This document shows positions 23,608 to 35,389 of a stretch of DNA of 64,000 bases, piece after piece (position 1 is the first letter of the stretch; each line of letters begins with the position of its first letter). Origin of the DNA: Gyrodactylus bullatarudis (Eukaryota; Platyhelminthes; Monogenea; Gyrodactylidea; Gyrodactylidae); assembly GCA_012064415.1 (NCBI GenBank), contig SSNU01000245.1, positions 1 to 64,000 of the forward strand. Direction: 5' to 3'. The translations under genes and the position numbers were made by a program. The notes beneath the pieces are model-generated. The model did no database searches. It was given only the letters and a program-made list of their open reading frames with translations, and had not been told where the DNA came from.

Positions 23608-25230
23608 ATTTGAATAAATTTAGGAGAATAAGTTTATTTTTTGTATTAACGCGAATAAATCAAAGACGAAATTTTTACATTAGTTTTTGTTTTAATATAG
23701 GATGATTCAATTTTAAAATTTTGTCAATTTAATTAAGTATTCATGTTACTACTTTGAAGTAAATACAAGTATAAGATTTGATTTATAATAAGATAAAATT
23801 ATTTCAAAAATAAAATTCTCATGTTTAACTTTTAAGCATTCTTCTTAGCAGTAGCAACAACTGATTTTTTTATATACAAAACTTATTTAAAACCTTGGAT
23901 ATTCCAACGTCAACCACGTGATAGCTTTGAAATTATAAGTCAAAATTATTTCCGGTCACCTATTGGCTAAATATGAATCTCTTATTTGATTGGTAGATTT
24001 TTGAGAGCGTTTCTTAAATGATACAATACCTATTTTGTTTTACAATCACACAACTGACTATCCAAAGACAACCTTATTATGAAATTCAACTGAGACATTC
24101 TGACAATTTAGACAAAAAAATAAATCAACATTCAAGAACTATTATATTATACAGTATTTGCAGATAAATTCAGAAATGTATCCAAGTGAGTCCTTTTGTT
24201 AAATTTGTCTTTTGTTACATATCAAGTTAACCTAAAAAGTATGCTCATAAATTTCTATAGATAAATTGGAAGAGAAAAAAATTTCTCAATTTAACTACAC
24301 TTAACATATGGCTTCTGTCTCTTGTAAAGTTAACCTTGAATTGTTACTAAATAGAAAGATGATTTTTTTTAAAATACATGAAATGTATTATTAACAATAG
24401 ATATTTCTTTAAATAGAGCTAATGGGACATATCCTCTTGAATAAATTTATATTTTATAATTAAGAAACTACTCAAGTATTTAGTAAAAACCTTTAGTAAA
24501 AAAAGATGAGAGTTGATTTTTCATTTTTCAAATTTTCATTTGGCGGGATTTCAAATTGGAAAGAGCAATTAAGCTAAATCTTATCTAATAATTCACCTTA
24601 AGAATTGATTTACGGTTTTTTTACCATTTTCACTAATTGAAAATCGACGTTTCCCCCTCTAATTCTGATCCTGAAAGACTTTTTCTGGCCAGGCTCACAC
24701 CTCGTCATAAAAATAGGTAAAAATTGTGAATTTTCATCTTGAAATCAATTCTTCATGATAAGAAAAGTCACTCTAATGCATAAATTAAGATGCATTTCAG
24801 AGGGCTTCCCATTGCTTCTCAACTACCATATAGAGGATGATTAATCTCATAAATTTCTTAGTCTTTACAGCATTCCCGCTTAGCTATTAGGAATTTATTG
24901 TTAAAAATCTTGACCTTTCAAAGATATGAGTTGAGTATGATGAGTATGCCCGAAATAAAGGCCTTATTTGTGAAAACCTTGGCATCGCTTTCTTCTTTGC
25001 TCGACAAAAAATTCTGATTTCACAATAAATCTATCATGTCAGCTGACAAAATCTACTCAAAGAATTTATCTTTAATCGTTTCATAGTTTATACTGATAAT
25101 TTCGTAATGCTCTCGGTATTCCTAATACCCTTGATTTTTCTACATCGTAAAAGATTCGCAAAAACTTCTCGGTGATCATTTTTGATATCACATTGCCTTT
25201 CCGATCATGTATACGTAATATAAATGTATA
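23608..25230. other. AT-rich intergenic DNA
   Basis: No gene, RNA gene or recognisable element was seen. The TMEM17 promoter lies at its left edge. Confidence 0.55.
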
Positions 25231-26503
25231 TGTTACCGTGAATTTTGAAACTCGGGGAGTTTCGTGAATTCTGAAACCAGTTTCCAAATTACCCGTCTTC
25301 AGTTTTAATAAATCGATACGATAAAAGTTATCTTCATTCCTTTCTAATATAACGCCGATTACACAAATATGATGCTTCTATCGAATTCAGGGACTTTTAT
25401 TGCAACATTATCAGTGATAATTTATCACCAATAGGATATTCTTTATTTGTCTTTCTTATCATTCGGTTTGCATTCTTCATGATATCTGTCTGACATTGAG
25501 ATGAAATTTCGTTTCTTAATTGGGCACAATCCGTATCAGAAAGTGGAAAATTAAACTCATTATCTTCAGAGCGAGAACCGCTAACCTGTTCTAAATTAGA
25601 GTATGGCTCTGGAATTGTTTCGTTCGGATTTGAATGTAAATCTGAAAATTAAAAAAATTAAACATACCTATTATTCGAAAATTTATGTCATCATCTTCAC
25701 TTTCTCGTATCTCTTCACTGATTAACATCTGAGAGATCAATCTGCAATCTAAATTAATAAAATAAATGATCTTTATTCTGATATTACTTGCAAATGTAGA
25801 GGAACTTTTATATCTTGACAAAAACTGGCTTGTAAGGTGTCATTCCAATCGTCGAATGATTAACAGAATTCTTGATATTTTCAACAAACGGTAAGAGGGA
25901 AGCCCAAGCCGAAGAGTTTTGATCCTCCGTAACATTTCGAAGAATTTTTTCAACCTCATAATTTGCCCTTTCTACTGATTCCTGACTCTGGCTTTTTCTA
26001 GGTTTTGAATAAGCAAACTGCATATCCGGCCAAAGTTTGAGCAACGTTTCTCTTATAAGTTGGTTTTTAAATTCTCTACCATTGTCTGAAGTACATGTCA
26101 TGAATAGGCTGATAATAATGATTCAAAAACAAAGTGAATATGAAAAAGTAGATAGGACGATACTTGACTCATATAATCACAGATATTGAAAATGTAAACA
26201 AAATACTTCTTAGATTCAAATCTTTAAGAAAACAAAGTGGTTAGTAGAAATAAGAGGTATTATGTCAGACATGAAAAAATACTTAAGAAAGGCCAAAGAA
26301 AAAAGTGATAGATAAATAATAATTCTTTCTATCTTATTATAATTTTTTAATAGTTTTATTATTTTATTCATTTATTACTCAGTTTCAAAATTCCCTAGTT
26401 AGTTTCGAAACTCCCGAGTTTCAGAATTCCCGAAATCGGGGAATTTGGAAATTGGTTTCAGAATTCACGAAACTTTCTGTGAGTTTCAAAATTCACGGTA
26501 ACA
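25231..26503 (-). mobile_element. GINGER-like DNA transposon relic with gypsy-type integrase core
   Basis: Terminal inverted repeats begin TGTTACCGTGAATTTTGAAA at 25231 and end with the complement at 26503. Subterminal segments (gtttcgtgaattctgaaacc / ggtttcagaattcacgaaac) are also inverted. A TATA duplication flanks both ends, matching the 4-bp target duplication of GINGER elements. The 1.27-kb size means a large internal deletion. Confidence 0.75.
25808..26101 (-). pseudogene. Integrase/transposase core fragment (KRBA2/SCAND3-like, GINGER-type)
   Basis: The frame reads SDNGREF, then LLKLWPDMQFAYSKPRKSQS, then QESVERAN, the C-terminal half of a DDE integrase core with the second Asp and the Glu present. 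This spacing and wording are typical of KRBA2-like proteins derived from GINGER/gypsy integrases. The first Asp and the zinc domain are missing. Downstream on the same strand (about 25790-25250), broken frames continue with family-like C-terminal sequence. It is a dead copy lying inside the TIR-bounded relic. Confidence 0.8.
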
Positions 26504-27370
26504 TATACAATAATTAATGTCAAACATTGTATTCAATGCGCACAAAAATGAACAATGTGTATACTCGGTGTACACAAATTGTTCTCAAGGTCTAATGAGC
26601 AATGTGGAAACTTTAACTTTTTAAGAGTTAAGAAATTGTATTTTGAATAATTTTATCAGGAATCTTTACTATTTATTATCACAAGCTGATTTTACTACAG
26701 AAGAATGACTCTTGAATCTGATTTTGAGATGCTCCTGTTTTTTAGTCTTAAATAAACATGTTTTTGAACTTCAAAACTAACAAAGTAGCTTCTCAAGAAC
26801 GAAAAAAATGAACATATTATATTTTCATGGTTCAATAATGTGCGAGACCCCCGTTTGCATATTTTTAAAAAGTTTATTCAAGTGGATAAAACTTTGACTT
26901 ACTTGAAATCGGATCTTTATTGTTATTACAAATAATACTATTGGTATATGCAGATGTATTGGTCAAAACAATCAAAACATGTGAGGTTTCTTTCTAAATT
27001 GTCCCTTTGACCTATAAGAATGTTACCTATTCTAAGTTAACCAATGAGAATCATACTACATTGCACAAAATCTTGAGTTATTCATTGAAATTCCAATTCT
27101 ATAAATCTTTCATGGAGAATCAATTCAACTCTATCGTTTCAAATCTCCCTAAGGCGAAAAATTCTCTAAGATTCAATGATGAACAATATGAATCGTTTAT
27201 CTTAAGAGTGAAGGAGTTCAAATCATCAGTTAAATTGGACAAAAATCTTTACAAATTAGCAAATAAGTATGAGGTTCAGGTCATTGATGGTCAAGAACGA
27301 GTAGTCAAAATACGACATAATCCGTCCCATTCACAATTTTGGTTCTGAACTAGAACATATTCATCATTCC
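26504..27370. mobile_element. Partial GINGER-like relic related to the element at 34664-35389
   Basis: From about 26518 the sequence (gtcaaacattgtattcaatg..., then gagatgctcctgttttttag at about 26727) matches both halves of the element at 34664-35389. The 27007-27348 frame lies just inside it. No complete ends are visible. It directly abuts the 25231-26503 relic, which may have inserted into it. Confidence 0.55.
27007..27348 (+). pseudogene. Possible N-terminal part of a GINGER/KRBA2-like transposase
   Basis: An ATG at 27114 opens 78 codons of coding-like composition (FNDEQYESFILRVKEFKSSV, then LYKLANKYEVQVIDGQERVV). The segment 'Y.L..KY.V...G.E..V' resembles the part of KRBA2-like proteins that precedes their integrase core. 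The context, within repeats shared with a GINGER-like element, supports this. The identification rests on memory of the family pattern and is tentative. Confidence 0.35.
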
Positions 27371-27743
27371 TTTGGATAGTTTCTGCCTGTCGTAAATAAA
27401 AAGACAAAAGTGAGGTAGATTTGCTTAAAAAATATATGTATATCTTGATGAATAGGTTAGAAGAACAAAATATCTGATATTCATTGTGTAAAAATTACCA
27501 GAATGATCCATCTGACTGTTAAGAAAATCGAGTTTGTTCTATTTGTCAGAGAATTTTAGAAATTTATTTTTATCTTATCAAAATATGGGATAGCAATTTT
27601 GTCTGAAAATTTAGGATTCTTGAGAAGAAAATCAGGCTAGTCAAGATGGAAATTTATGATTTTCACAAAATTTTCTATTTTTTCATCAAGAAATCGAATT
27701 TGATCAAGATTTTTTGAAATCCAGAAATCTATTTCAATCTTAT

Positions 27744-28088
27744 AGTATTAAAATTGAAGAAAAAGATATATTAACACCAAATACGTATTTCTTAAAGGAT
27801 CATCAGTGGTATTACATTAAAAATGATAAGAGTTAAATAATTGAATGAAAATAATAATGTGAGCTTTTTCACTTTTCTCTCCATTGTTGCTAATTATTGG
27901 AGAGTTTTGGTGTTTTTTCATCTTGCATTTATTCTTATTTCTAAAACTTTTACTATTTCTTTCATAATTGTAAATTATTATTTTCATTCAATTATTTAAC
28001 TCTTATCATTTTTAAAGTAATACCACTGATGATCCTTTAAGAAATACGTATTTGGTGTTAATATATCTTTTTCTTCAATTTTAATATG
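27744..28088. repeat. Foldback element with about 113-bp near-perfect arms
   Basis: Arm 27744-27857 (attaaaattgaagaaaaaga ...) is the inverted complement of 27976-28088, with very few mismatches. The interior (27860-27975) carries gtgagctttttcac and a pyrimidine-rich segment. Related sequence recurs at about 28640-28780 and 48150-48290, so this is a dispersed family. No coding sequence. Confidence 0.8.
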
Positions 28089-28499
28089 ATTTTTAATAGA
28101 TTTTCGGACGTATTTGAAAATTTACGTGAATTATTTATACAGAAAAATCTTATAGTAGCACAAAATGGTCATTTTTAACCTTTGAGTTGAAAATTTTTGC
28201 TGCTTACCGAGTCAGAGAGTGATCAAAAGTTGATTTTTAGGATTACGATTAGTCCAAGATAACAAATTCAGATTTCGAGAATAAACCTATCATTGTGTGA
28301 AAATCGAATTTTGATTTTCTGATCATTATCCTTACTTGAAAATCGATGTAATATTGAATCAAGATCCTTGAAAAAGACAGATTTATCTTAAGTTTTATGG
28401 TCACTTTCACACTCTGAAATCAAGTTCAAAAAGTGGGAATTTAGCGCTGTCATAATTTCCTTAGAAATATTTTTTCTTCATATGACGAATGCGGCCCTC

Positions 28500-28780
28500 T
28501 TGATCAAGCTTCTGAAAAAAACAATCAAATTCGATTTTTTGATGAAAAAAATGAGAATTTTGTAATATCCATAAAATCCCATCTTCAAATTAACTACGTG
28601 TAGTTTTCGAATTTCAAATATAAAAAAAGATAAGTATCTCTCAAAAGATCATTAGTGGTACAGTGGTAATGATAATGTAATTTATAAAAAATTAATAAAT
28701 TGAATAAAATGCAAGGTGAAAAAACATCAAAAATCTCCAATAAATAGCAACAGTGGAGGGAACAGTGAAAAAGCTCACAT
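28500..28780. repeat. Remnants of foldback families
   Basis: The segment 28500-28610 reads like the right half of a type-A foldback element (gatttttt gatgaaaaaaatgag, then aaaatcccatcttc). The segment 28640-28780 matches the 27744-28088 element in the opposite sense (agatcattagtggtac; gtgaaaaagctcaca). Both are incomplete. Confidence 0.5.
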
Positions 28781-29387
28781 AGGCTAGGGTAGTTTTGTGG
28801 GTTAGATTGGGAAGGTTAGGTTTTTAGGTTAGTAAAGAATTTCTTTTTCTATAATCCATAAATTCCCTGGATTTTTGCATAAAAATGAAAAAAATAATGC
28901 GGCATTTTTCTAGTAACTGAAGTCTCCTCATTCAGATCATCTGATCTTGAAGAGTCATTTTCAAGAAATTCAAATTGTATTCTCATCTAAAATTTCCAAA
29001 TTTTAATTAGCAGTTTCTAGCAATAATCCCAAAGTAAGAAGTAATTCGGCTAGATTGAATTTTTTTTAAATGACTCATAACTAGGGCCTCAAAAATAGTA
29101 CCAAATAAAATAAATGATAGTGTCTCAAAAACTGAAAAATAAGAAGAGAGAAGTACTTTGAAGAAAATTAAAAAGATTCTGAGTAAAAATAGTACTTCAC
29201 AGTGAATTCTTGCAAAATTTTGAAGTATTCAAATCTTGTGTCATCTAAATCTCGGACTTTTTGTCAAATTTTTTCACCATTTAACTGTTATAACGTATAT
29301 TTTACAAAATAAATCCTTATAGTTTAAATTTTTAATTCTATGGAATAATTTTTGACTTGCTATCAGCTTACTGCAACCTCAGGAATC

Positions 29388-30117
29388 TAAACCTAATTGA
29401 CACGAAGATGAGAATTTATACATAAAACTCAATATTTTTATCCAGAAAGTCAGCAAAAAATTTATTTTTTGGATTCCACTATGAAATGAGCTGATTAGTT
29501 TTGAAAACAATTTAATCTGACCAAAATTGAGCCGTTTTTTGAATTTCGGAAATGTTTCAAATTTCCACTTTTTCAACTTTCAAATCCAATAATTTTATCG
29601 ATTTCAAAGATTTGAAGCAGTTGAATATTGATATTCAGGATCAAAATTAGACGAAGATTTCGATTACGCCTGCAGGAATTCACAGAAATTCGTCATTACG
29701 GTGGGAAATCGAACCATTTGAATTTTTCGATTATCATGAGGTAAAATGATCCAAAATATAGAGATTGAACTTTTTCTTGGAAAGAGTAATTTTCTCTCAA
29801 ATTCTACGGCCAAATTCGAAATCTTCGTCTAATTTTGATCTTGAATATCAATATTCAACTGCTTCAAATCTTTGAAATCGATAAAAATATTGGATTTGAA
29901 AGTTGAAAAAGTGGAAATTTGAAAAATTTCCGAAATTCAAAAAACGGCTCAATTTTGGTCACATAAAATTATTTTCGGAAATTTTTTTAGTATTCAAAAC
30001 TAATCAGCTCATTTCATAGTGGAATCCAAAAAATAAATTTTTTCCTGACTTTCTGGATAAAAATATTGAGTATTTTGTAAAGATAGGAAATTCTCATCTT
30101 CATGTCAACTAGGTTTA
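29388..30117. mobile_element. Type-B foldback element, full length (730 bp)
   Basis: It starts taaacctaattgacacgaag and ends with the complement (cttcatgtcaactaggttta). Arms of about 270 bp (29388-29660 and 29815-30117) are nearly complementary throughout, including the ctttcaaatccaata..tttatcgatt segment. The centre is about 150 bp with no coding potential. The arms differ mainly by a deletion near the ccgaaaataa segment. It is non-autonomous; its mobilising transposase is unknown. Confidence 0.85.
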
Positions 30118-30279
30118 TTATAATAACTAATTAGTTACCGATTCATCAAAAATTTTGATTGGTCGTTTACTAGTTGAGGAATACTATACTCTGAGACTTA
30201 ATTCAGAAAAATAGTACTAAAAAGTACTCGGACCACAATTTAGTGCAGAAATAGTACCAGGTATCTTTAAAAATTAGAC

Positions 30280-30460
30280 CATTTTACGAAAATGCTCCAT
30301 ATTCCCAAAATTGAAGCAATTCAACACTGATATTTCGAAAAAAGATTAGACGAAGAATTCAAATTAGGCCATAGAAGTTTGGTCAATCCCCTTCGTGATA
30401 ATTGAAAAATTCCGATTTTGCAGGTTAATTCAATTTCTTCGTCTAATCGATGAAAATTTT
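30280..30460. repeat. Type-B foldback fragment
   Basis: Contains the family's internal segments (aagattagacgaagaattcaa; attcaatttcttcgtctaat) in inverted arrangement, without termini. Confidence 0.4.
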
Positions 30461-30751
30461 GAGCTCTAACGACAGTAAAAGTAAAAAAATTCTTCTTAGA
30501 AGATGAGAATTTACTATGAATCAGAAAAATATCAAGACAGATAAATTTCCTCTTTACTAACTTGATAAAAAAAATCACATTAAAGTACTTTGGAGGGTTG
30601 TATAATGAATATATAGACAAATAAATAACAATTACATTTTTCTCTGGAGTTTGTAAGCCTGATTACACCTGATGGTGGAGAATAGAAAACCATTATCGGC
30701 CATGGTAAGTAATCAATACCACAGGATAATTTCTATCTAAATAGCTTCTTA

Positions 30752-30776
30752 GATGATGATGATGATGATGATGATG
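30752..30776 (+). repeat. (GAT)n microsatellite
   Basis: About eight uninterrupted GAT/ATG trinucleotide repeats. Confidence 0.9.
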
Positions 30777-31097
30777 GAAATAGCGATTGTGTGTACTGAA
30801 TTTTTGAAAAATGTATTTAATCTTTTGCTTAGAGGCAAGAAAAGTAACATTTTCAAGAAATCAGTACATCCATCCATCCAGAATTATCTCTTCCACCTAC
30901 CTATCTATGCAGTTGAAGAGAGAGGGAGGCATTTTATCGGCTAATTATTGTTATTTTTTGCTAAAGCAGAAGACCCATTACACTCCAAGAATGAAAAAGA
31001 TGAAAACGGGGGGTTTCTTCTTTGAAAAACTACGCTCTCAAATTCAAATCGAGACATGAAGTTTTTTCGCTTTTGTGAAATTTTCGAATAAACCACC

Positions 31098-31158
31098 GGA
31101 TATTTCTTTGTAAATTCTTGAAAATGGACATGTATATCCATCGGCACCGAAAGGGTTA
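31098..31158. repeat. One end of a piggyBac-type MITE
   Basis: Ends ggacatgtatatccatcggc then accgaaagggttaac, with TTAA at 31155-31158. It is the inverted match of the left end of the MITE at 32924-33151. The other end was not found. Confidence 0.5.
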
Positions 31159-32232
31159 ACTAGATGTCTTAAAAATTTACAGATTGACGTTGGTGGATGA
31201 GATTTTCTTGGCTCAGTTTCACAATATGGGTTTTCTATCAAATGCTCGTTTTCTTGAACCTTGAGCTGGTTGGTAAATTTTAAAATTCGAAGTTTTTCAG
31301 TCAAAAAGTTTAATTGCCATGATGGGCTCCCTGGTTTTTTTTGATCAGCGTTAAATCAAAAATTTGGTACCGAATTCCCATTTTTTGGAACTTGGAGCTC
31401 AAAAATTTATTGATTTGAAAGTGGTCAATAGAAGTCTCTCAGGACCACAATTAAGACAAGAAAACCGATAATAACCATAAAACTCATCATACTTCAAAAT
31501 TTGAAAGATGATTTTTCAAAATTTTTTCAAAATTGGGCCTCATGATCTAGATTCCAGAATGTATCTGAGAATTTTGTAAAAATCATAAATTAACTAGCTT
31601 AATTTTTTATGCTTTTTTTACTTTTGACAAGATATGGCTCTCAAAATTGGATTGATTAAGATTTAAACAGGCTTTTTAAAAGGTTAGAATGTCTATTTTT
31701 ATCTTTTTTTATCTGTTGATTATCAAAGATGCTTTTACTTACTTCGGAATTGAATTACAAATGAAAAAATATGTAACGAATGTGAATTATAAAGATCATG
31801 CTGAGAAGCATGTTAACCATCTCTCATTCACTTAATTCCAATCCTCCTTTCCCCTCTTTTTTTCATAAATTTCCTTCAATCTTCCCCTCTGTCCACATTT
31901 CAACTAATACTACATAACCAAAATATTTTCTCCCTTTACATAAAAATATTTATGATGTAGGGACATTTTACCTTCAGTATAAATGATTACATGGCTAGAC
32001 ACACAGGGTTTAGGGAAAGGCATCATCTATGTGATGGGGAAAAAGAAATTCCAGAAATTCCTTACTAAAAGCATTATCAACAAGAAGATGAACTAATCCA
32101 AAATGAAAGAGGATCAAATTTAATTCCGTCACTGAATAGGAACGGGGAGGGGTTGATGGTAGAACAATCTTGTTAGCATTCTTTAGCTTTTCGTCTTAAT
32201 CCTTCAAGAGAATAAAAAGCTAGCAATGTATG

Positions 32233-32833
32233 TAAAGTTGGTTGATATGAAGTTGGGAATCTATGAATTTTACAGAAATCTCGATTTTTTCATAAAAAAT
32301 TCGAGTTTTTAAAAGATATTCTGGAATCCCACTCATGTTGCCCACTTTTACCTGTTGAAGAGAAAATCCTTAAAAAAATTATTTTTATGGCCAAAATCCC
32401 ATTTTTTTGTAAATTTTTATTGATTTGAAAGTTGGAGGTTGATCAAAAGAAGTTTTTCAGGATCAAGATTAGACAAGAAAGCTGACTAGCACCGTCAAAT
32501 TACCGACAGTTAACCCATTTTCGAGAGATTTTGAATTATCGAAATTTCATTTTCAACTTGTGAAAATGATCAAAATATTGAAATTCAGCTCCCAAACAAT
32601 AATAAGGCTATGCATAAGATAAGATTCAGTTGAATTGACTTTCTTGTCTAATCTTGATCTTGAAAAATCTCCTTTTATCAACCTTTAACTTTCAAATCAA
32701 TAAAAATTTTCAGTTCAAAGTTCGAAAAAATGAGTAGGATTCCAAAAGATCTATAAAAAACTCGCATTCTTGATGAAAATATCGAAATTTCTGTAAAAAT
32801 CATAGATTCCCAACTTCATATCAATTAGCTTTA
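32233..32833. mobile_element. Type-A foldback element, full length (601 bp)
   Basis: Left end taaagttggttgatatgaag; right end cttcatatcaattagcttta. Internal inverted segments include aaaattgatttgaaagttgg / the complement and gatcaagattagacaagaaa / tttcttgtctaatcttgatc. No coding sequence. Two close relatives lie at 51376-51910 and 56685-57238. Confidence 0.8.
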
Positions 32834-32923
32834 GAAGGGAATTTATGATATTTACAAGAAATTGAATTTGATAAAGTACTTATGAAATTTAGTTCATGAG
32901 TTCCACTTCATAATAGGGACGAA

Positions 32924-33151
32924 TTTAAAATCCTTTCGGTGCCGATGGGCATACATGTCCATTTTCCAATTTTTTTGAACCTTCATAATTTTACCAGTTT
33001 GATAGGTTTCTGGATCAATTAAAGTTTAAATTGAAGCCTACAATGTGAACTTGCATTAGTAAAAATTTTTGTCCAAATAACCTGGTATCTTCATAGCTAA
33101 ATTTTGGTTTTTATAAAAATTGTGAAATAATCTCGGCACCGAAAGGGTTAA
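32924..33151. mobile_element. piggyBac-type MITE (about 228 bp)
   Basis: The right end reads tctcggcaccgaaagggttaa (TTAA at 33148-33151). The left end reads cctttcggtgccgatgggca, preceded by ttaaaat, so the left TTAA junction is slightly altered. TIRs of at least 14 bp; no coding sequence. Confidence 0.65.
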
Positions 33152-34103
33152 CCTTGAGTTGAAAATTCATGTTGCGAGTGATCAAAAGTTGATTTGTAAG
33201 GTCACAATTTGACAAGGAAACCAAATTATCACGATAAAATTTTTGATAAACTCGACATTAATCAATCAGTAGAGGTGGAATATGAGAGTCAGGAACAAGA
33301 TTGATTGAATTAATCAAAAATCATTATCGATTTTTATCGTGAACGAAAACATAGTTAACCTTACTAATTAGACCCTTTTTAGACCCTTACATGTAATCTC
33401 TGCTTTACAGAAGTTAATTGAGGATAATTATGGTGTGTGAAATATTGAAAAGTGAATGAGTGAATAATAACTAATAGAATAAATATCTATAGAGTAGAGA
33501 TTTTTTTATTTTTTTTGAGGATTAACTCTATATTAGATCTTTAGGACTTTTACTGTATCAGTATTTAATTGCTTTAAATCATCAGAATCGATTAAAATTC
33601 TGAACTCAAAGTTTTAAAAAGGTGGGAAATTATAATTAAATACCCTAATTAGGTATGCAAAAGCTATCATATTTTTTGTCCGATTGAACTTTATTAGCTC
33701 ATTTCTCATAATGGGATCTACAAAGGAATAATTTAGGGATCATGAAAAATAAATTTTGGATTCGTTTTAAGAGCTCATATAACGTTCAAAACCAAGATTC
33801 GTATCCTGACTGAATTCTGTGAACTAGCACCCTTTAGGCATGAGACAATAAACTCTATCAACTTAGATTTCAAATCAAAGTTTATTTGATATTATTATTA
33901 TTTGATATTATATTATTACTAAAATTTTTCATCCAGTTAATTTTAATTGTCATTGTAGCCAGTACGTAAACAGGTTTTGGACCAAATGTTTCATACATCA
34001 TTCGAATTCTCCTGAAGAGCCTACTCACATTCTTACCCAGGCTAGAAATCAAAAATTTACAATATCTATCTCTAATTATAACGGATTCATTTTAAAGTTT
34101 ATA

Positions 34104-34663
34104 TTAACCTAGTTGACATGAAGATGAGAATTTCCTATCTTTACAAAATACTCAATATTTTTATCCAGAAAGTCAGGAAAAAATTTATTTTTTGGATTCC
34201 TCTATGAAACGAGCTGATTAGTTTTGAATACTAAAAAAATTTCCGAAAATAATTTTATGTGACCAAAATTGAGCCGTTTTTTGAATTTCGGAAATGTTTC
34301 AAATTTCCACTTTTTCAACTTTCAAATCCAATATTTTTATCGATTTCAAAGATTTGAAGCAGTTGAATATTGATATTCAGGATCAANNNNNNNNNNNNNN
34401 NNNNNNNNNNNNNNNNNNNNNNNNNNNNNNNNNNNNNNNNNNNNNNNNNNNNNNNNNNNNNNNNNNNNNNNNNNNNNNNNNNNNNNNNNNNNNNNNNNNN
34501 NNNNNNNNNNNNNNNNNNNNNNNNNNNNNNNNNTTGATCCTGAATATCAATATTCAACTGCTTCAAATCTTTGAAATCGATAAAAATATTGGATTTGAAA
34601 GTTGAAAAAGTGGAAATTTGAAACATTTCCGAAATTCAAAAAACGGCTCAATTTTGGTCAGAT
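34104..34663. mobile_element. Type-B foldback element with an assembly gap at its centre, truncated on the right
   Basis: Left end ttaacctagttgacatgaag. The left arm runs to 34386. The right arm, 34534-34663, is the exact complement of the inner left arm, so both strands give the same translated text. The right arm stops where a TGTTACGACC element begins at 34664. Confidence 0.85.
34387..34533. other. Run of N (147 bases)
   Basis: Unsequenced gap. It is bordered by gatcaa on the left and ttgatc on the right, the two arms of the palindrome. Confidence 1.
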
Positions 34664-35389
34664 GTTACGACCAATGTGTACACTTTGAACACATGTCAAA
34701 CATTGTATACACTGCGCACAAAATGAACAATGTGTATACTCGGTGTATCTTGAATCTGATTTTGAGATGCTCCTGTTTTTTAGTCTTAAATAAACATTAT
34801 TGATTCTTTAGGAAAATTCATTTTTTATTACAAGCTAAATTTTAATAGCATTTAGATGTACATAATCTTTTATTTTTTAAGCATTCTGTTGTTTGACAAC
34901 CACATTGAAAATTGCATTTTTACATTCCTCGGGCATCGCAGTTTGAACTCATCCTCGATGCTGTTCTCAGAGGAATCTCTTTTTTGGGAATTTCTTCTGG
35001 ACTGATAAAAAATGTTAAGGAAAGTGAATTTTCCTCGAGAGAAGTGACTCTTCAAAATCCCATCCTTTGTACCGATTTCATATAATATGTTCATTTTTTT
35101 CGTTCTTGAGAAGCTACTTTGTTAGTTTTGAAGTTCAAAAACATGTTTATTTAAGACTAAAAAACAGGAGCATCTCAAAATCAGATTCAAGAGTCATTCT
35201 TCTGTAGTAAAATCAGCCTGTGATAATAAATAGTAAAGATTCCTGATAAAATTATTCAAAATACAATTTCTTAACTCTTAAAAAGTTAAAGTTTCCACAT
35301 TGCTCATTAGACCTTAAGAAAAATTTGTAATCTTTTGACAATGTCAAACATTGTATACACTGTTCAAAGTGTACACATTGGTCGTAACA
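34664..35389. mobile_element. GINGER-like relic with TGTTACGACC termini (726 bp)
   Basis: Left TIR TGTTACGACCAATGTGTACA; right end is its complement (tgtacacattggtcgtaaca) at 35389. A second inverted pair lies inside (34747-34797 versus 35143-35192, including gagatgctcctgttttttag). The segment gtcaaacattgtatacactg occurs near both ends. No target-site duplication is evident. It has truncated the foldback element to its left. Confidence 0.7.
34870..35094 (-). pseudogene. C-terminal fragment of a GINGER/KRBA2-like transposase
   Basis: The frame begins NILYEIGTKDGILKSHFSRG and continues in a basic, cysteine-poor tail. 'Y.IGTKDGILK..FSR..F' is wording I associate with the C-terminus of KRBA2-like integrase proteins. 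It lies inside the TGTTACGACC relic, which fits. About 74 residues remain; the catalytic core is absent. Confidence 0.5.

Noticed and set aside
34294..34626. Identical protein text on both strands across the N run
   Set aside because: It is an artefact of the palindromic arms flanking the gap, not a gene.
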